A stretch of DNA of 64,000 bases from NCBI GenBank assembly GCA_034408855.1, contig JAWXCK010000067.1, positions 1 to 64,000 of the forward strand, given 5' to 3'. The first letter of the stretch is position 1. Every line of letters begins with the position of its first letter. The stretch is from JAIYDQ01 sp034408855. Lineage in GTDB: Bacteria > Planctomycetota > Planctomycetia > Pirellulales > Pirellulaceae. The position numbers and the translations under genes are program-made. Shown here piece by piece: positions 53,406 through 62,128 of the stretch. The notes beneath the pieces were generated by a model, which was not told where the DNA came from, ran no database searches, and saw nothing but the letters and a program-made list of their open reading frames with translations.

Positions 53406-54740
53406 CTAACTCCAAGGATCGCGTTGCTCGCGTTTGAGCATTTGGTTGGCCCCGTCATTATCAAGGAATTCTTCTTTGGACGCATCCCATTTGGCAACTG
53501 TGCCAGGTCCGGTTTTCGGAAAGAGCCGAATCATCGCATTGGCTATATGGCAAAGCATCGAGGAAGCGTGGCCAAGCTCGACAGGTGCACGCGGTTCGGC
53601 CCGCGATTTGACGCACTCGATAAAATTGGCTTGATGCAATGTATGAGCATCCATTTTGCCAGTCCCTTTTTCCGGCAGTCCAACCAACAAGCTCGGGTCC
53701 GACGCGGTCGTTCCTCTGTATCCAGTCTGCAACCAACCCTCTGTGCCTTCGAATCGAGTCTGAACCTGTTCTTCCCCGCTCTCGCAAATCAATTCCATAC
53801 CGTTAGCATATTTGCAGCGATATCGAGTTTCGGTCGCCGTATTAAAGAGACTGCCTTCGGGTAAAAACTGAGCATCGAGGCATTCGATTTCGACAGGGCC
53901 GTCGGTCCCGATTCCCATTCCCCAATGGGCCATGTCATTGCAGTGGGCACCGAAATTCGTGATTTGGCCACCCGAGTAATCGTAGTTAAAGCGAAACCGA
54001 TAGAGGCATCGATCATCGTGATACGGTTGCTGGGGGGCTGGTCCAAGCCAAGCCCGGTAGTCGAGTTTGGCCGGTACGGGCATCGGCGACCAGCCAGGTC
54101 CCGGTCCTACTTTATTGTTGTAACCAATCTTGGTGATCGCTCGCTGGATCTTGCCGATCTTCCCAGTCCTGGCCGCTTCGCAAATAAATTGAGACACGAC
54201 ATTCGAACGTTCGTGGCTACCGGTTTGGAGTATACATTTGGCCTTTCGAACCGCGTCGATCATCTGCCGACCATCGGCAACCGAAAACGTAAGCGGCTTT
54301 TCACAGTAGATATCTTTGCCCGCTTGAGCTGCCATCACCGTCATAATGCGATGCCAATGATCGGGAACGACAATGACGACCGCGTCGATATCTTTGCGAT
54401 CGAGAACTTTGCGAAAGTCGCTGTAAGCCGAACACTCGGCTAAGTTCCCCTTCTGTTTTTTGGCTGCTTCATCGACCGACGCTTTCGCTGGTTCGCGTCC
54501 ATAAAAATGTTCGGGTTCTTTGTATCCATAGCTTCCTTGATTCACATCGCAAACAGCGACAACATTTCCAAGATCAGCCGCCAAGAATCGCTTGAGCATC
54601 CCCATCCCTTGGTTGCCCGTCCCAATAAAACCGACATTCACTCGATTGCTAGGCGCGTCCACACCAAGCACCGATCGAGAGGCGATCATAGGAGCTGAAA
54701 ACAAAGCCGATGTTTTTAGAAAACTGCGTCGAGAGTTCAT
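53406..54740 (-). CDS. Gfo/Idh/MocA-family oxidoreductase with Tat signal
   Basis: NAD(P)-dependent sugar oxidoreductase, 444 residues. It begins with a Tat signal (NSRRSFLKTSALF...ASRSVLG), so it should be exported folded. Rossmann motif VGFIGTGNQGMGM, then the usual EKP in DIYCEKPLTF and a C-terminal NFIECVKSRAEP. ATG 54740 begins the signal and has AAGGA upstream; the frame is open to 54848. Substrate unknown. Confidence 0.9.
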   Translation of the reverse strand: MNSRRSFLKTSALFSAPMIASRSVLGVDAPSNRVNVGFIGTGNQGMGMLKRFLAADLGNVVAVCDVNQGSYGYKEPEHFYGREPAKASVDEAAKKQKGNLAECSAYSDFRKVLDRKDIDAVVIVVPDHWHRIMTVMAAQAGKDIYCEKPLTFSVADGRQMIDAVRKAKCILQTGSHERSNVVSQFICEAARTGKIGKIQRAITKIGYNNKVGPGPGWSPMPVPAKLDYRAWLGPAPQQPYHDDRCLYRFRFNYDYSGGQITNFGAHCNDMAHWGMGIGTDGPVEIECLDAQFLPEGSLFNTATETRYRCKYANGMELICESGEEQVQTRFEGTEGWLQTGYRGTTASDPSLLVGLPEKGTGKMDAHTLHQANFIECVKSRAEPRAPVELGHASSMLCHIANAMIRLFPKTGPGTVAKWDASKEEFLDNDGANQMLKREQRDPWS

Positions 54741-54823
54741 GATAAAAGAATCCTTGTAAGCGGATTGGGTTTCGGGCTCTACCAGTATTGTAAACTCTTT
54801 GCGAAGTAAATGGCGTATGTCTA

Positions 54824-55807
54824 TCAACACAGGTGGTTGCTGAGCCAACTTAGCTCGCGGTCATGATCGGTTTTGCGGAAGACACTCCAAAATAGATCGT
54901 CGCCTGGATAGGGCAACGATAAAAAACTGGGAATCGGTGTTGCTGCGATCGATGCGATACGACCGAAGGTCGATGACTTAGAAATATGGCGCAGCAAGGA
55001 CTTCGCATGTCCTGCGTTGATCCAGCGAAATGATCGAGCAGAATAGACTTCTGTCATTCCGAGCGTTGTCATCATTTGGTTTAGCGAGCGCTTCGAAAAC
55101 CAATGCAAGACGCTTGGTGGTGAATACTCATGTCAGCCTTTACCAGCGAACGTTGCAAAATAACTCGATCGATCCCATGTCTCGATTAGAAGCATGCCGT
55201 CTGGTTTTAGAATCGAGTTTGCTTTCTGGATCGCTGAGACGGGATCGATGAGATGCGGCAGTACCTGAAGCATTGCGACGCAATCGACCGAATTGGGAGC
55301 TAGATCTTCGATCGATTCAAATGTATTACATCGGACATCCACGCGATTGACTTCGCGACCATACCGGGCCATCGTTGCATTCGGCTCAACGCCATATCCA
55401 GTCCATCCGGCATCGAACCATCCTTGCAGTAGGAAACCGGCTGCAGCTCCGACATCGACAACCGTGCCAGTTTTTCCGGTGAGTTTTTTGATCCTTTTTG
55501 CGTACTGTCGTCCGCGTTTTCGAAGCATGGTTCCTTCGGACAAATAGTTTGAATAGCCGGCACCGCCGCCTTCGAAGTAGTCATCTGAATAAACATGCGC
55601 TAGGTGACAATCGCTGAGCAGCGGAAGGCCGAATCGATGGTCACAATGGGCACCTTGAAGAATGTCGTGACCCAACTGATTCCACAGCACGTGACTGGAT
55701 CCATTGCATCGCGGACATTTGCTCAAGGCGGCCTGATGAAAATGTGTATTCCGTTGTGCTTTCATTTCCCTAGAGCTTGTTCGAAAAATCTTTGGTAGGT
55801 AATTCAC
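54824..55807 (-). pseudogene. SAM methyltransferase interrupted by one TGA
   Basis: Class I methyltransferase with a zinc-ribbon-like head (SKCPRCNGSS) and SAM motif VVDVGAAAGFLLQGWFDAGWTGYGVEPN, then VAMLQVLPHLIDP and DGMLLIETWDR. At 55133-55135 a TGA falls in frame: before it FATFAGKG, after it HEYSPPSVLHWFSKRSLNQ. In relatives I remember a tryptophan (TGG) at this place, so one base change explains it. No frameshift. The frame continues to 54824, giving 328 codons. Start may be GTG 55807 or ATG 55765. Pseudogene, sequencing error or read-through are all possible. Confidence 0.75.
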
Positions 55808-55847
55808 TTCTTGGATGCCATTATCTTAACAAGGTAACCTCTAACCG

Positions 55848-56291
55848 ATGACTTTACGAATCACGCCATCGCTTCCAGCGCTGGCCCGCGTTGCGGAATC
55901 GCTCACTATTCCGCTGGCAACACTGCTCGAAGGGCTGGATGCGAAACCAAGGATCGTATTGACCAAGAAGCGAGACCGACGCACCATTGAGCGCGATCCT
56001 CAAAACTCGAATATCGAGTATCACACGCTAACAAATGGTCCGGCGAACCGTCGGATGAATCCATTTATACTAGACATACCTCCCCTCGGCGGCCGCAGCG
56101 TCTTGCGACCGCATCCAGGTGAAGAATTTCTCATCGTCGTGCGCGGCAAGGTTACGCTTGAGTATGGCAAGGAGGCCTTTGCGCTCGATGAAGGCGACTC
56201 GCTTTATTTCGATGCGAATACTCCGCACCGGCTCTTTAACTCGAATAAAAAGGCCGCTCAAGTGATGTGCGTGTTCTTGGAGGAACGGTAA
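55848..56291 (+). CDS. Cupin regulator lacking its HTH
   Basis: 147 residues. The first part, ITPSLPALARVAESLTIPLATLLEG, matches the end of the helix-turn-helix domain of XRE-cupin regulators, whose first two-thirds are missing. An in-frame TAA at 55842-55844 shows nothing upstream can be joined. The cupin half is complete: KKRDRRTIERDPQNSNIEY, HPGEEFLIVVRGKVTLEYG and FDANTPHRLFNS. It is probably a 5'-truncated regulator, still possibly binding a ligand but not DNA. It is divergent from the interrupted methyltransferase. Confidence 0.75.
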   Translation: MTLRITPSLPALARVAESLTIPLATLLEGLDAKPRIVLTKKRDRRTIERDPQNSNIEYHTLTNGPANRRMNPFILDIPPLGGRSVLRPHPGEEFLIVVRGKVTLEYGKEAFALDEGDSLYFDANTPHRLFNSNKKAAQVMCVFLEER

Positions 56292-56363
56292 CTTGTTTCA
56301 ACGCGCCTAGGGATCTTTAACAAGATCCACTGCCTAAAACTGCTTCGTTGAACGGTATTGTGG

Positions 56364-59300
56364 TTAATCTTGAGTAGTCGACGTCGGCGATCCGAAAAGT
56401 CGAATGAATTGCTCGCGAAGGTCGATAGCAAGGCTAAATAGCGTCGGGACCAGGATGAGCGTGAAGAGTGTCGAGACAATCAAGCCGCCAAGCACGACGC
56501 TACCAAGCCCTCGATAGAGTTCACTTCCTGCGCCAGGAAATAGCACCAGTGGCAACAGCCCAAGGACTGTCGTAGTCGTTGTCATGAAAATGGGACGAAT
56601 GCGAGTGCGAACACTCTCCAAGATCGCTTGCTGCGGAAGCATGCCGTCCTCTCGCATGTGATTGAGCGATTGATGCACAATAAGGATAGGGTTGTTAACG
56701 ACGGTTCCAATCAAAATGATGAACCCGAGCATGGTCAACACATCCAATGTTTGAAGATAGATCAAGTTGAGAGCTTGCAAGCCGAGAATTCCGCCTACGG
56801 CACCGAGCGGTACACTCAGGATGATGACCACCGGATAGATCCAGGATTCGAAAAGAGCAACCATCAACAAGTAAGTGATCAAAAGCGCCAAAACGATATT
56901 GAATCGCAGCGCCTTCCAAGTATCTCGCAATTTGTCAGCGGTGCCCGCAAGGTTGATACGATAGCCGGGGCCAAGCTGCCCACTTTCGATCAATGGCCCG
57001 ACAATTTCCGACTGAATGCGGGTCATCGCATCTTCGAGCGCCATCTCAGGGGGCGGAGAAACTTCAATCGTGATCGCTCGTTCCCGCTCGCGATGATTGA
57101 CTTGTTCCGGACCGCTGCTCAATCGAATGTCGGCGAGGGCTTCGAGCGGCACAAGCTCACCGACCGGTGTGTTAATTGCTAACGCGCGCACGTCTTGCGA
57201 TCTCCCTGCATAATCCGACTTTCCAATGATCGTGAGATCGATCTTGTCGCCATGCAGGAAATAGTCGGTGGCGTATGCCCCGTCGACCAATGCGTTCACC
57301 GTATAGCCAAGATCGGCGCTTGTCATCCCCATTTGCGCTGCTTGAATGAGCTTTGGCTCAATATGCAGTTCGGGACTCGATAGATCCAGGCTAGGTATAG
57401 GTCGCGCTTGAACACCGGGGAACGTCTGCATCGTCTTGCCAAGGACTTGACCACCCAGCGCGACCAAACGTTCCAGTTCGGGCCCAGTGATCTCGATGTT
57501 GATCGTTCGACCAGCGCTGAGTCCTTGTTCAAACAGACTCGATTGTTTCCCAACAGCAAAGGTACCCGGTAAGCCGGCACCGACTTTCTGCACCAGTGGG
57601 ACTAGGCGTGCAACCTGCGACGGATCGTGAGCTCGAAGCCCCATAAAGACTTGCCGACCACGCGCGACGAAGAAAAAATCACCGACGATGGGAAAATCGA
57701 GCTGCTTCGCGTCCGGACTATCCGGCTCGGCATCCCAATACGGTTTCAATCGCGACTCGACAAGTTCGCCCATTGCCATCAGTTCATCTAAGTTGTAACC
57801 GGGCGGTGGGAGCAGAATTCCAAAGACAAGATTTCGGTTGCCGGTGGGTAGGTATTCGACCTTTGGAAACAAAAGCCATGTAATCGCGATCGAGGTGCCG
57901 ACTAAGATTGTCGTAACTGCTAATCGTCGGATGACGCCATATTGTATCCAGGCGTTGAGACCGACAACGGCCTCGATGAAGCTCTGTCCCATTCGTTCGA
58001 ATAGTCGGATAAGGAATCTGGACTGGGACCGGCTTGATGCCGCTTCCTCTTGACGACTGCCAAACAATCGAGCCGAGGCCATTGGGATCAAGGTCATCGA
58101 GATGACAAGTGAAAGGGCGACGGCGGCGCTAATAGCCATCGCGATATCGCGAAAGAGTTGGCCGGCTTCTTCCTGAACGAAAACGATCGGCAAGAAAACA
58201 GCGATCGTTGTCAACGTCGACGAGACTACGGCACCCCAGACTTCGGTCGTACCGCGAACGGCAGCCGTGAACCCGCTTTCGCCCAAATCCCATCGACGAT
58301 AAATGTTTTCGAGCACGACAATCGCATTGTCGACTAACATACCAACGGCAAACGCCAAGCCAGCCAGACTGATCACGTTCAACGATCGCCCGAGCATTCC
58401 GAGGACGAGAAAGGTTCCAACGATACTGGTCGGAATGGCCATGCCGACGACGAGCGCCCCGCGAGCAAACCAAAAGCCAGCGCCGATGATAAGTGCAATC
58501 GTAATCACAAAGAACCAAGGCGAAATATAAGCGGCCGCGAGCGATGAGGCTACGATCAAAGGAATAGCAATCAGCGTGCGAATACCAAGGTGCAAGAATA
58601 ACATCAGCACGGTCATGGTCAGCGCAGCGCCAGTAAAAATATTTTCTTGTACCAGACTGACGGCAGAATAGATATATTCGGTCTCGTCGTAGACTTGAGT
58701 TAACTGCAACCCCTGTCGCTCGAGTATCCCCTTATTCAACTCGCGATTGACCGCTTGCAAGCCGGCCATCGCGTCGAGAACGTTCGCGCCCGTTTCGCGA
58801 AGCGCGTTGACCGCAATACTCGATTCACCGAAACGACGCACCAGGCCGTCGGCTTTCTTGTATCCGAGTTGCACTTCGCCGACGTCGCGAACATAGACTG
58901 GATTCCCATCGCGAATGGCTAGCAACTGCTGTTCGACTTGTTCAGGCGTGCGAAATTGCCCTAAGGTGCGGACGACCCATCGACGTTTGCCTTCCCAATA
59001 ATCGCCGCCCGACGTATCTTTGTTTTGGCTTCGCAGTACGGTGCGAACGTCGCTGATGGTGAGCTGTCTTGAAGCAAGTTTTTCCGGATCGATAATGACT
59101 TGTAGCTCGTCTTCCAGTCCACCGATGACGTTGGATTGAGAGATTCCCGATACACGTTCGAAGCGAGCTTCAATTTCATCTTCCGCAAAGCGACGCAACT
59201 TGGTCACATCCATCTCGGGCGGTGGCAGTAAGGCATGAACCTCCGGATGATCCTTCGCCAACAATCGAAGTCGCATCATGCCTAGCCCTTCGTTGCTAGC

Positions 59301-59813
59301 CTTGCGGACTCGTTGCAATTCGGTCGCGAGCGCGGGGTGCTTCGATTCAAACTTCGTAAACTCGTCGTTTGTCGGATAACGTGAGCTTAGGATAAACCAA
59401 GCGATCGGACTGTTGTTCGCATTGGCTGTACTGATCACAGGCTTATCTGCGTCTTCAGGGTATTCGGGAACCTGTTCCAAGCGACCGATGACATCGACGA
59501 CGGCTCGTTCCATCGGCGTACCGACGAGGAATTCAAGCGTAATTCTCCCGATCGAATCGGAGCTCTCCGATGACATCTTCGTCAGCCCTTCGACGCCTTT
59601 AAGCTGCTCCTCTTGCTCGACGACGATCTCTTGCTCGACTTCTTGCGGACTTGCTCCAGGCCATCGCGTCTCGACCGTAATCGTCGGTGTCTGGACTTCG
59701 GGCGTCAGTTGCATCGGCATTCGCAAAAGTGCAACCACACCGAACAACGCCATAAGCAGAACGCCGACAATTACTTTGGCCGGGTTTTTTACAAAAAAAT
59801 CGATGAGTATCAT
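56364..59813 (-). CDS. RND efflux transporter, HAE1 family
   Basis: Inner-membrane proton-driven exporter, 1149 residues, with the usual two sets of transmembrane helices and large porter loops. Segments: DFFVKNPAKVIVGVLLM start, TVETRWPGASPQEVEQEIV, LVDNAIVVLENIYRRWD (relay aspartate in helix 4), and C-terminal GTVVNNPILIVHQSLN and VLGGLIVSTLFTLILVP. It follows its adaptor gene by 15 bp. An outer-membrane channel gene is not in the window. Substrate, such as drugs, metals or lipids, cannot be told. Confidence 0.94.
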   Translation of the reverse strand: MILIDFFVKNPAKVIVGVLLMALFGVVALLRMPMQLTPEVQTPTITVETRWPGASPQEVEQEIVVEQEEQLKGVEGLTKMSSESSDSIGRITLEFLVGTPMERAVVDVIGRLEQVPEYPEDADKPVISTANANNSPIAWFILSSRYPTNDEFTKFESKHPALATELQRVRKASNEGLGMMRLRLLAKDHPEVHALLPPPEMDVTKLRRFAEDEIEARFERVSGISQSNVIGGLEDELQVIIDPEKLASRQLTISDVRTVLRSQNKDTSGGDYWEGKRRWVVRTLGQFRTPEQVEQQLLAIRDGNPVYVRDVGEVQLGYKKADGLVRRFGESSIAVNALRETGANVLDAMAGLQAVNRELNKGILERQGLQLTQVYDETEYIYSAVSLVQENIFTGAALTMTVLMLFLHLGIRTLIAIPLIVASSLAAAYISPWFFVITIALIIGAGFWFARGALVVGMAIPTSIVGTFLVLGMLGRSLNVISLAGLAFAVGMLVDNAIVVLENIYRRWDLGESGFTAAVRGTTEVWGAVVSSTLTTIAVFLPIVFVQEEAGQLFRDIAMAISAAVALSLVISMTLIPMASARLFGSRQEEAASSRSQSRFLIRLFERMGQSFIEAVVGLNAWIQYGVIRRLAVTTILVGTSIAITWLLFPKVEYLPTGNRNLVFGILLPPPGYNLDELMAMGELVESRLKPYWDAEPDSPDAKQLDFPIVGDFFFVARGRQVFMGLRAHDPSQVARLVPLVQKVGAGLPGTFAVGKQSSLFEQGLSAGRTINIEITGPELERLVALGGQVLGKTMQTFPGVQARPIPSLDLSSPELHIEPKLIQAAQMGMTSADLGYTVNALVDGAYATDYFLHGDKIDLTIIGKSDYAGRSQDVRALAINTPVGELVPLEALADIRLSSGPEQVNHRERERAITIEVSPPPEMALEDAMTRIQSEIVGPLIESGQLGPGYRINLAGTADKLRDTWKALRFNIVLALLITYLLMVALFESWIYPVVIILSVPLGAVGGILGLQALNLIYLQTLDVLTMLGFIILIGTVVNNPILIVHQSLNHMREDGMLPQQAILESVRTRIRPIFMTTTTTVLGLLPLVLFPGAGSELYRGLGSVVLGGLIVSTLFTLILVPTLFSLAIDLREQFIRLFGSPTSTTQD

Positions 59814-59828
59814 GGATGCCTATGCCGC

Positions 59829-61133
59829 TTATTCTTCGCTCGATGCGATAGATTTCTTCATCCACGTTACGCGACTTGGTGGCATGCCAGGACGCGAGGG
59901 ACGGATTCTTTCGTTGCCGCGAACGATTACATCCATTTGGGAATTGACATTTCCCAATACTTCGATCAGGTTGCCTACTTCTGCTCCGGTCTGTACCGGC
60001 ACTGCCACAGCATTCGCTTCGACCATATTTCCGAGCCCTGGTTCGATCGACGCTCTGTCAATGGTCCAAACGACGGTCGTCGCTCCGTTGAGTACCAGCG
60101 CATCTTTATGGACTACGATTGCTTTGTGAGTTTCGTTCGTCGCCAGTGAAGCTCGCGCGAGCATTCCAGCTTTAAGAAGTGGCTCACCAGCGGCATTGAA
60201 TTCGTTCTTAACACGCACTTTCACCGGAAAGGTTCGCGATCGAACGTCAGCTTCGGGCACGATCGCTTCGACGACACCGCTAAACTTGCGATCACCAAGC
60301 GCAGGCACGTCGAGAGTTACGACCTCGTTGACGTGAATAAATGGGATGTGTGCTTCAATGACCTTGGCCACCACAAAAACTTCGTCGAGAGCGATGATCT
60401 CGGCAACGGATTCACCACGTGCTAACCATTGTCCCACCTCGGTAAACTCGGCAGTCACATAGCCAGTGAATCGTGAATACATGGTATGCTTCGCGATTTG
60501 GTCGCGAAGTTTTTCGCAAATTGCTTGCGTCATGGCGACTCGCGCCTCCGCTTGCTTCAGTTTTTCTGGACGCGGGCCATCGACGGCAAGTTGATATGCC
60601 GATTTGGTCTCGATTTGACTTTGCTGTGCTTCGAGCCATTTTGAGAGTGCGTTCTCGAGTTCTGATAGCGAAACGGAGTTGCTTGCATCCAGCGCAGAAA
60701 GTCGCAGTTTTTCACGTTCGAGATACTGCACGACAATTCCGTTCGCTTCCATACGAGCCTTGGCCTGTACGATTTCTTCGGGTCGACTGCCGTTGCGAAG
60801 TTCGTCGAGCTCGTGATTGCGCAGTTCAAGCTCAGCATCTGCGGCTTCGAGTTCTAGTTCAATCGTTCGCGTGAGTAAGCTCGCAAGCGGTTGATCTTTT
60901 TGGACGAGATCGCCTTCTCGCACCAAAAACTCGACAACTCGCCCATCGACTGCCGAACCAATGACAGCTCGCTTGGTCGGCATGATGCTTCCGAGCGTGG
61001 CTTGGGTAGAAGCGATTTCAATCTCGGCTAACGGGGAGACCTCAACGACGGCTGGGCCCATTTGAGCCAAAGTGGCTTTCGCAGCAATCGCGAAAAACAC
61101 AACTGCCTTCGCATGTATTTTGAATATGTTCAT
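59829..61133 (-). CDS. RND efflux adaptor (HlyD/MFP family)
   Basis: Periplasmic adaptor linking the pump to an outer-membrane channel, 434 residues from ATG 61133 (a TTG three codons earlier opens the frame). It has an export signal (AVVFFAIAAKATLAQ), a barrel-sandwich domain (IGSAVDGRVVEFLVREGDLVQKDQPLA), a coiled coil at about 85-180, and a beta-barrel (VNEVVTLDVPALG, FPVKVRVKNEFN). First gene of the pump operon. The leader holds a dyad at 61509-61537. Confidence 0.9.
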   Translation of the reverse strand: MNIFKIHAKAVVFFAIAAKATLAQMGPAVVEVSPLAEIEIASTQATLGSIMPTKRAVIGSAVDGRVVEFLVREGDLVQKDQPLASLLTRTIELELEAADAELELRNHELDELRNGSRPEEIVQAKARMEANGIVVQYLEREKLRLSALDASNSVSLSELENALSKWLEAQQSQIETKSAYQLAVDGPRPEKLKQAEARVAMTQAICEKLRDQIAKHTMYSRFTGYVTAEFTEVGQWLARGESVAEIIALDEVFVVAKVIEAHIPFIHVNEVVTLDVPALGDRKFSGVVEAIVPEADVRSRTFPVKVRVKNEFNAAGEPLLKAGMLARASLATNETHKAIVVHKDALVLNGATTVVWTIDRASIEPGLGNMVEANAVAVPVQTGAEVGNLIEVLGNVNSQMDVIVRGNERIRPSRPGMPPSRVTWMKKSIASSEE

Positions 61134-61799
61134 GTTGTACAATGACGTTCCTTAAAACAGTTCCACCTACCGATCATGATCGCTCCTCACTCAAGACTCA
61201 AGTTTCCGAGTACCCGCCGAAGCGTTTTTTAACATATTAACTTGTTTTGGTGCCTGACCTTCGACGGCACGAGCTCGGGAATGGAAAAGGTGTGCAACGC
61301 GAATGGCACTGCTGTGGATTTTTTTCGATTTTGGAGCAGCATCGAAGCCCGCAACGATGCTACGATTTGTTTCGGCAATTTTTTGTCGATGCGTGGCGAT
61401 TGCGAAAGCCTCAGGTTCCGTAAACGCTGGGAATTCCTTGAATTTTCGGAGAGAACAACCGGCGGCTATTGCCGTACCGATCACATTTTATTACGTCCTG
61501 CCTACACCTGTCCAAATTCGAGCGTCGAAATTGGACAGTTCGTCGTTGACTGGTTAAGATTCGACTTCTATGGACAAATTTGCTTTCGTTTTTGATAGCC
61601 TTGAAGCGTCGGATCAATTCACGGTGCAGTGGGATCATTCCCTCACGCCGGCGGAGCGGATCTTACGCTGCTGTGAAATATCGGTTCGCGGTTGGCATTT
61701 GCACAATTCGACTTCGCCAATTATTCCATTAAGAGAAGACGCCCAGGTTTGCATTAGGTCTTTGGATACGGGCGATCTCAAAAATTCTTAGTCGCAATT
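61134..61799. other. Intergenic region upstream of the RND operon
   Basis: 666 bp, the region that should hold the RND operon promoter. Contains the dyad at 61509-61537. Small frames (for example 61570-61791 plus) lack a ribosome site or a known family. The rest is AT-rich with nothing recognised. Confidence 0.4.
61509..61537. promoter_or_regulatory. Operator-like dyad TGTCCAAATTCGA
   Basis: TGTCCAAATTCGA and its complement around the 3-base centre GCG agree at 12 of 13 positions. Its size suits a repressor-binding site or a small hairpin. It stands about 375 bp upstream of the RND adaptor start, further than a typical operator, so a role in pump control is only a guess. Confidence 0.35.
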
Positions 61800-62075
61800 A
61801 TGGATGTCAACCACGATTGGATTGAACTCTTAACGATGTTGCTCGGTCATCCACCTTTTCGAATTGATTTACTTACTTCGATCGCAGGCGTTTCGTTCGA
61901 CAAAGCTTATAAGCATCGAGAGACTTTTCATTTCGGCAGCATTCAAGTGCCGTTTATTGGTTATGCGCAGCTCGTCGCCAAGAAGAAGGCAGCTGGTCGC
62001 CCCAAGGATTTAGGAGACATCGGCGAACTTGAACTGCGTCGTCGCCAGGACAACCCGAAAACAAAGAAAGACTAA
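61800..62075 (+). CDS. C-terminal remnant of a nucleotidyltransferase-like protein
   Basis: 91 residues: GHPPFRIDLLTSIAGVSF, VPFIGYAQLVAKKKAAGRPKDLGDIGEL. This is the tail of the DUF6036/AbiEii-like nucleotidyltransferases (pattern RIDLLTSI.GVSF...L..NK.A.GRPKDL.D). The catalytic GS...D.D half is absent, and the frame upstream (61570-61791) does not supply it. Probably a leftover of a toxin-like or hypothetical gene; whether it is translated is doubtful. Confidence 0.55.
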   Translation: MDVNHDWIELLTMLLGHPPFRIDLLTSIAGVSFDKAYKHRETFHFGSIQVPFIGYAQLVAKKKAAGRPKDLGDIGELELRRRQDNPKTKKD

Positions 62076-62128
62076 AAGAGAAAAGTAGCCACAACAGTTT
62101 CACTCGATTCGGTCGCCTTTTGCACTTC

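Noticed and set aside
55133..55135. TGA read as selenocysteine or as Trp by a changed code
   Set aside because: The expected residue is Trp, not Cys/Sec, and other genes in the window use TGA as a normal stop (for example the ATGA overlaps), so recoding across the genome is excluded.
61570..61791. 73-codon plus-strand frame before the nucleotidyltransferase remnant
   Set aside because: Does not match the missing N-terminal half and has no ribosome site; no family.
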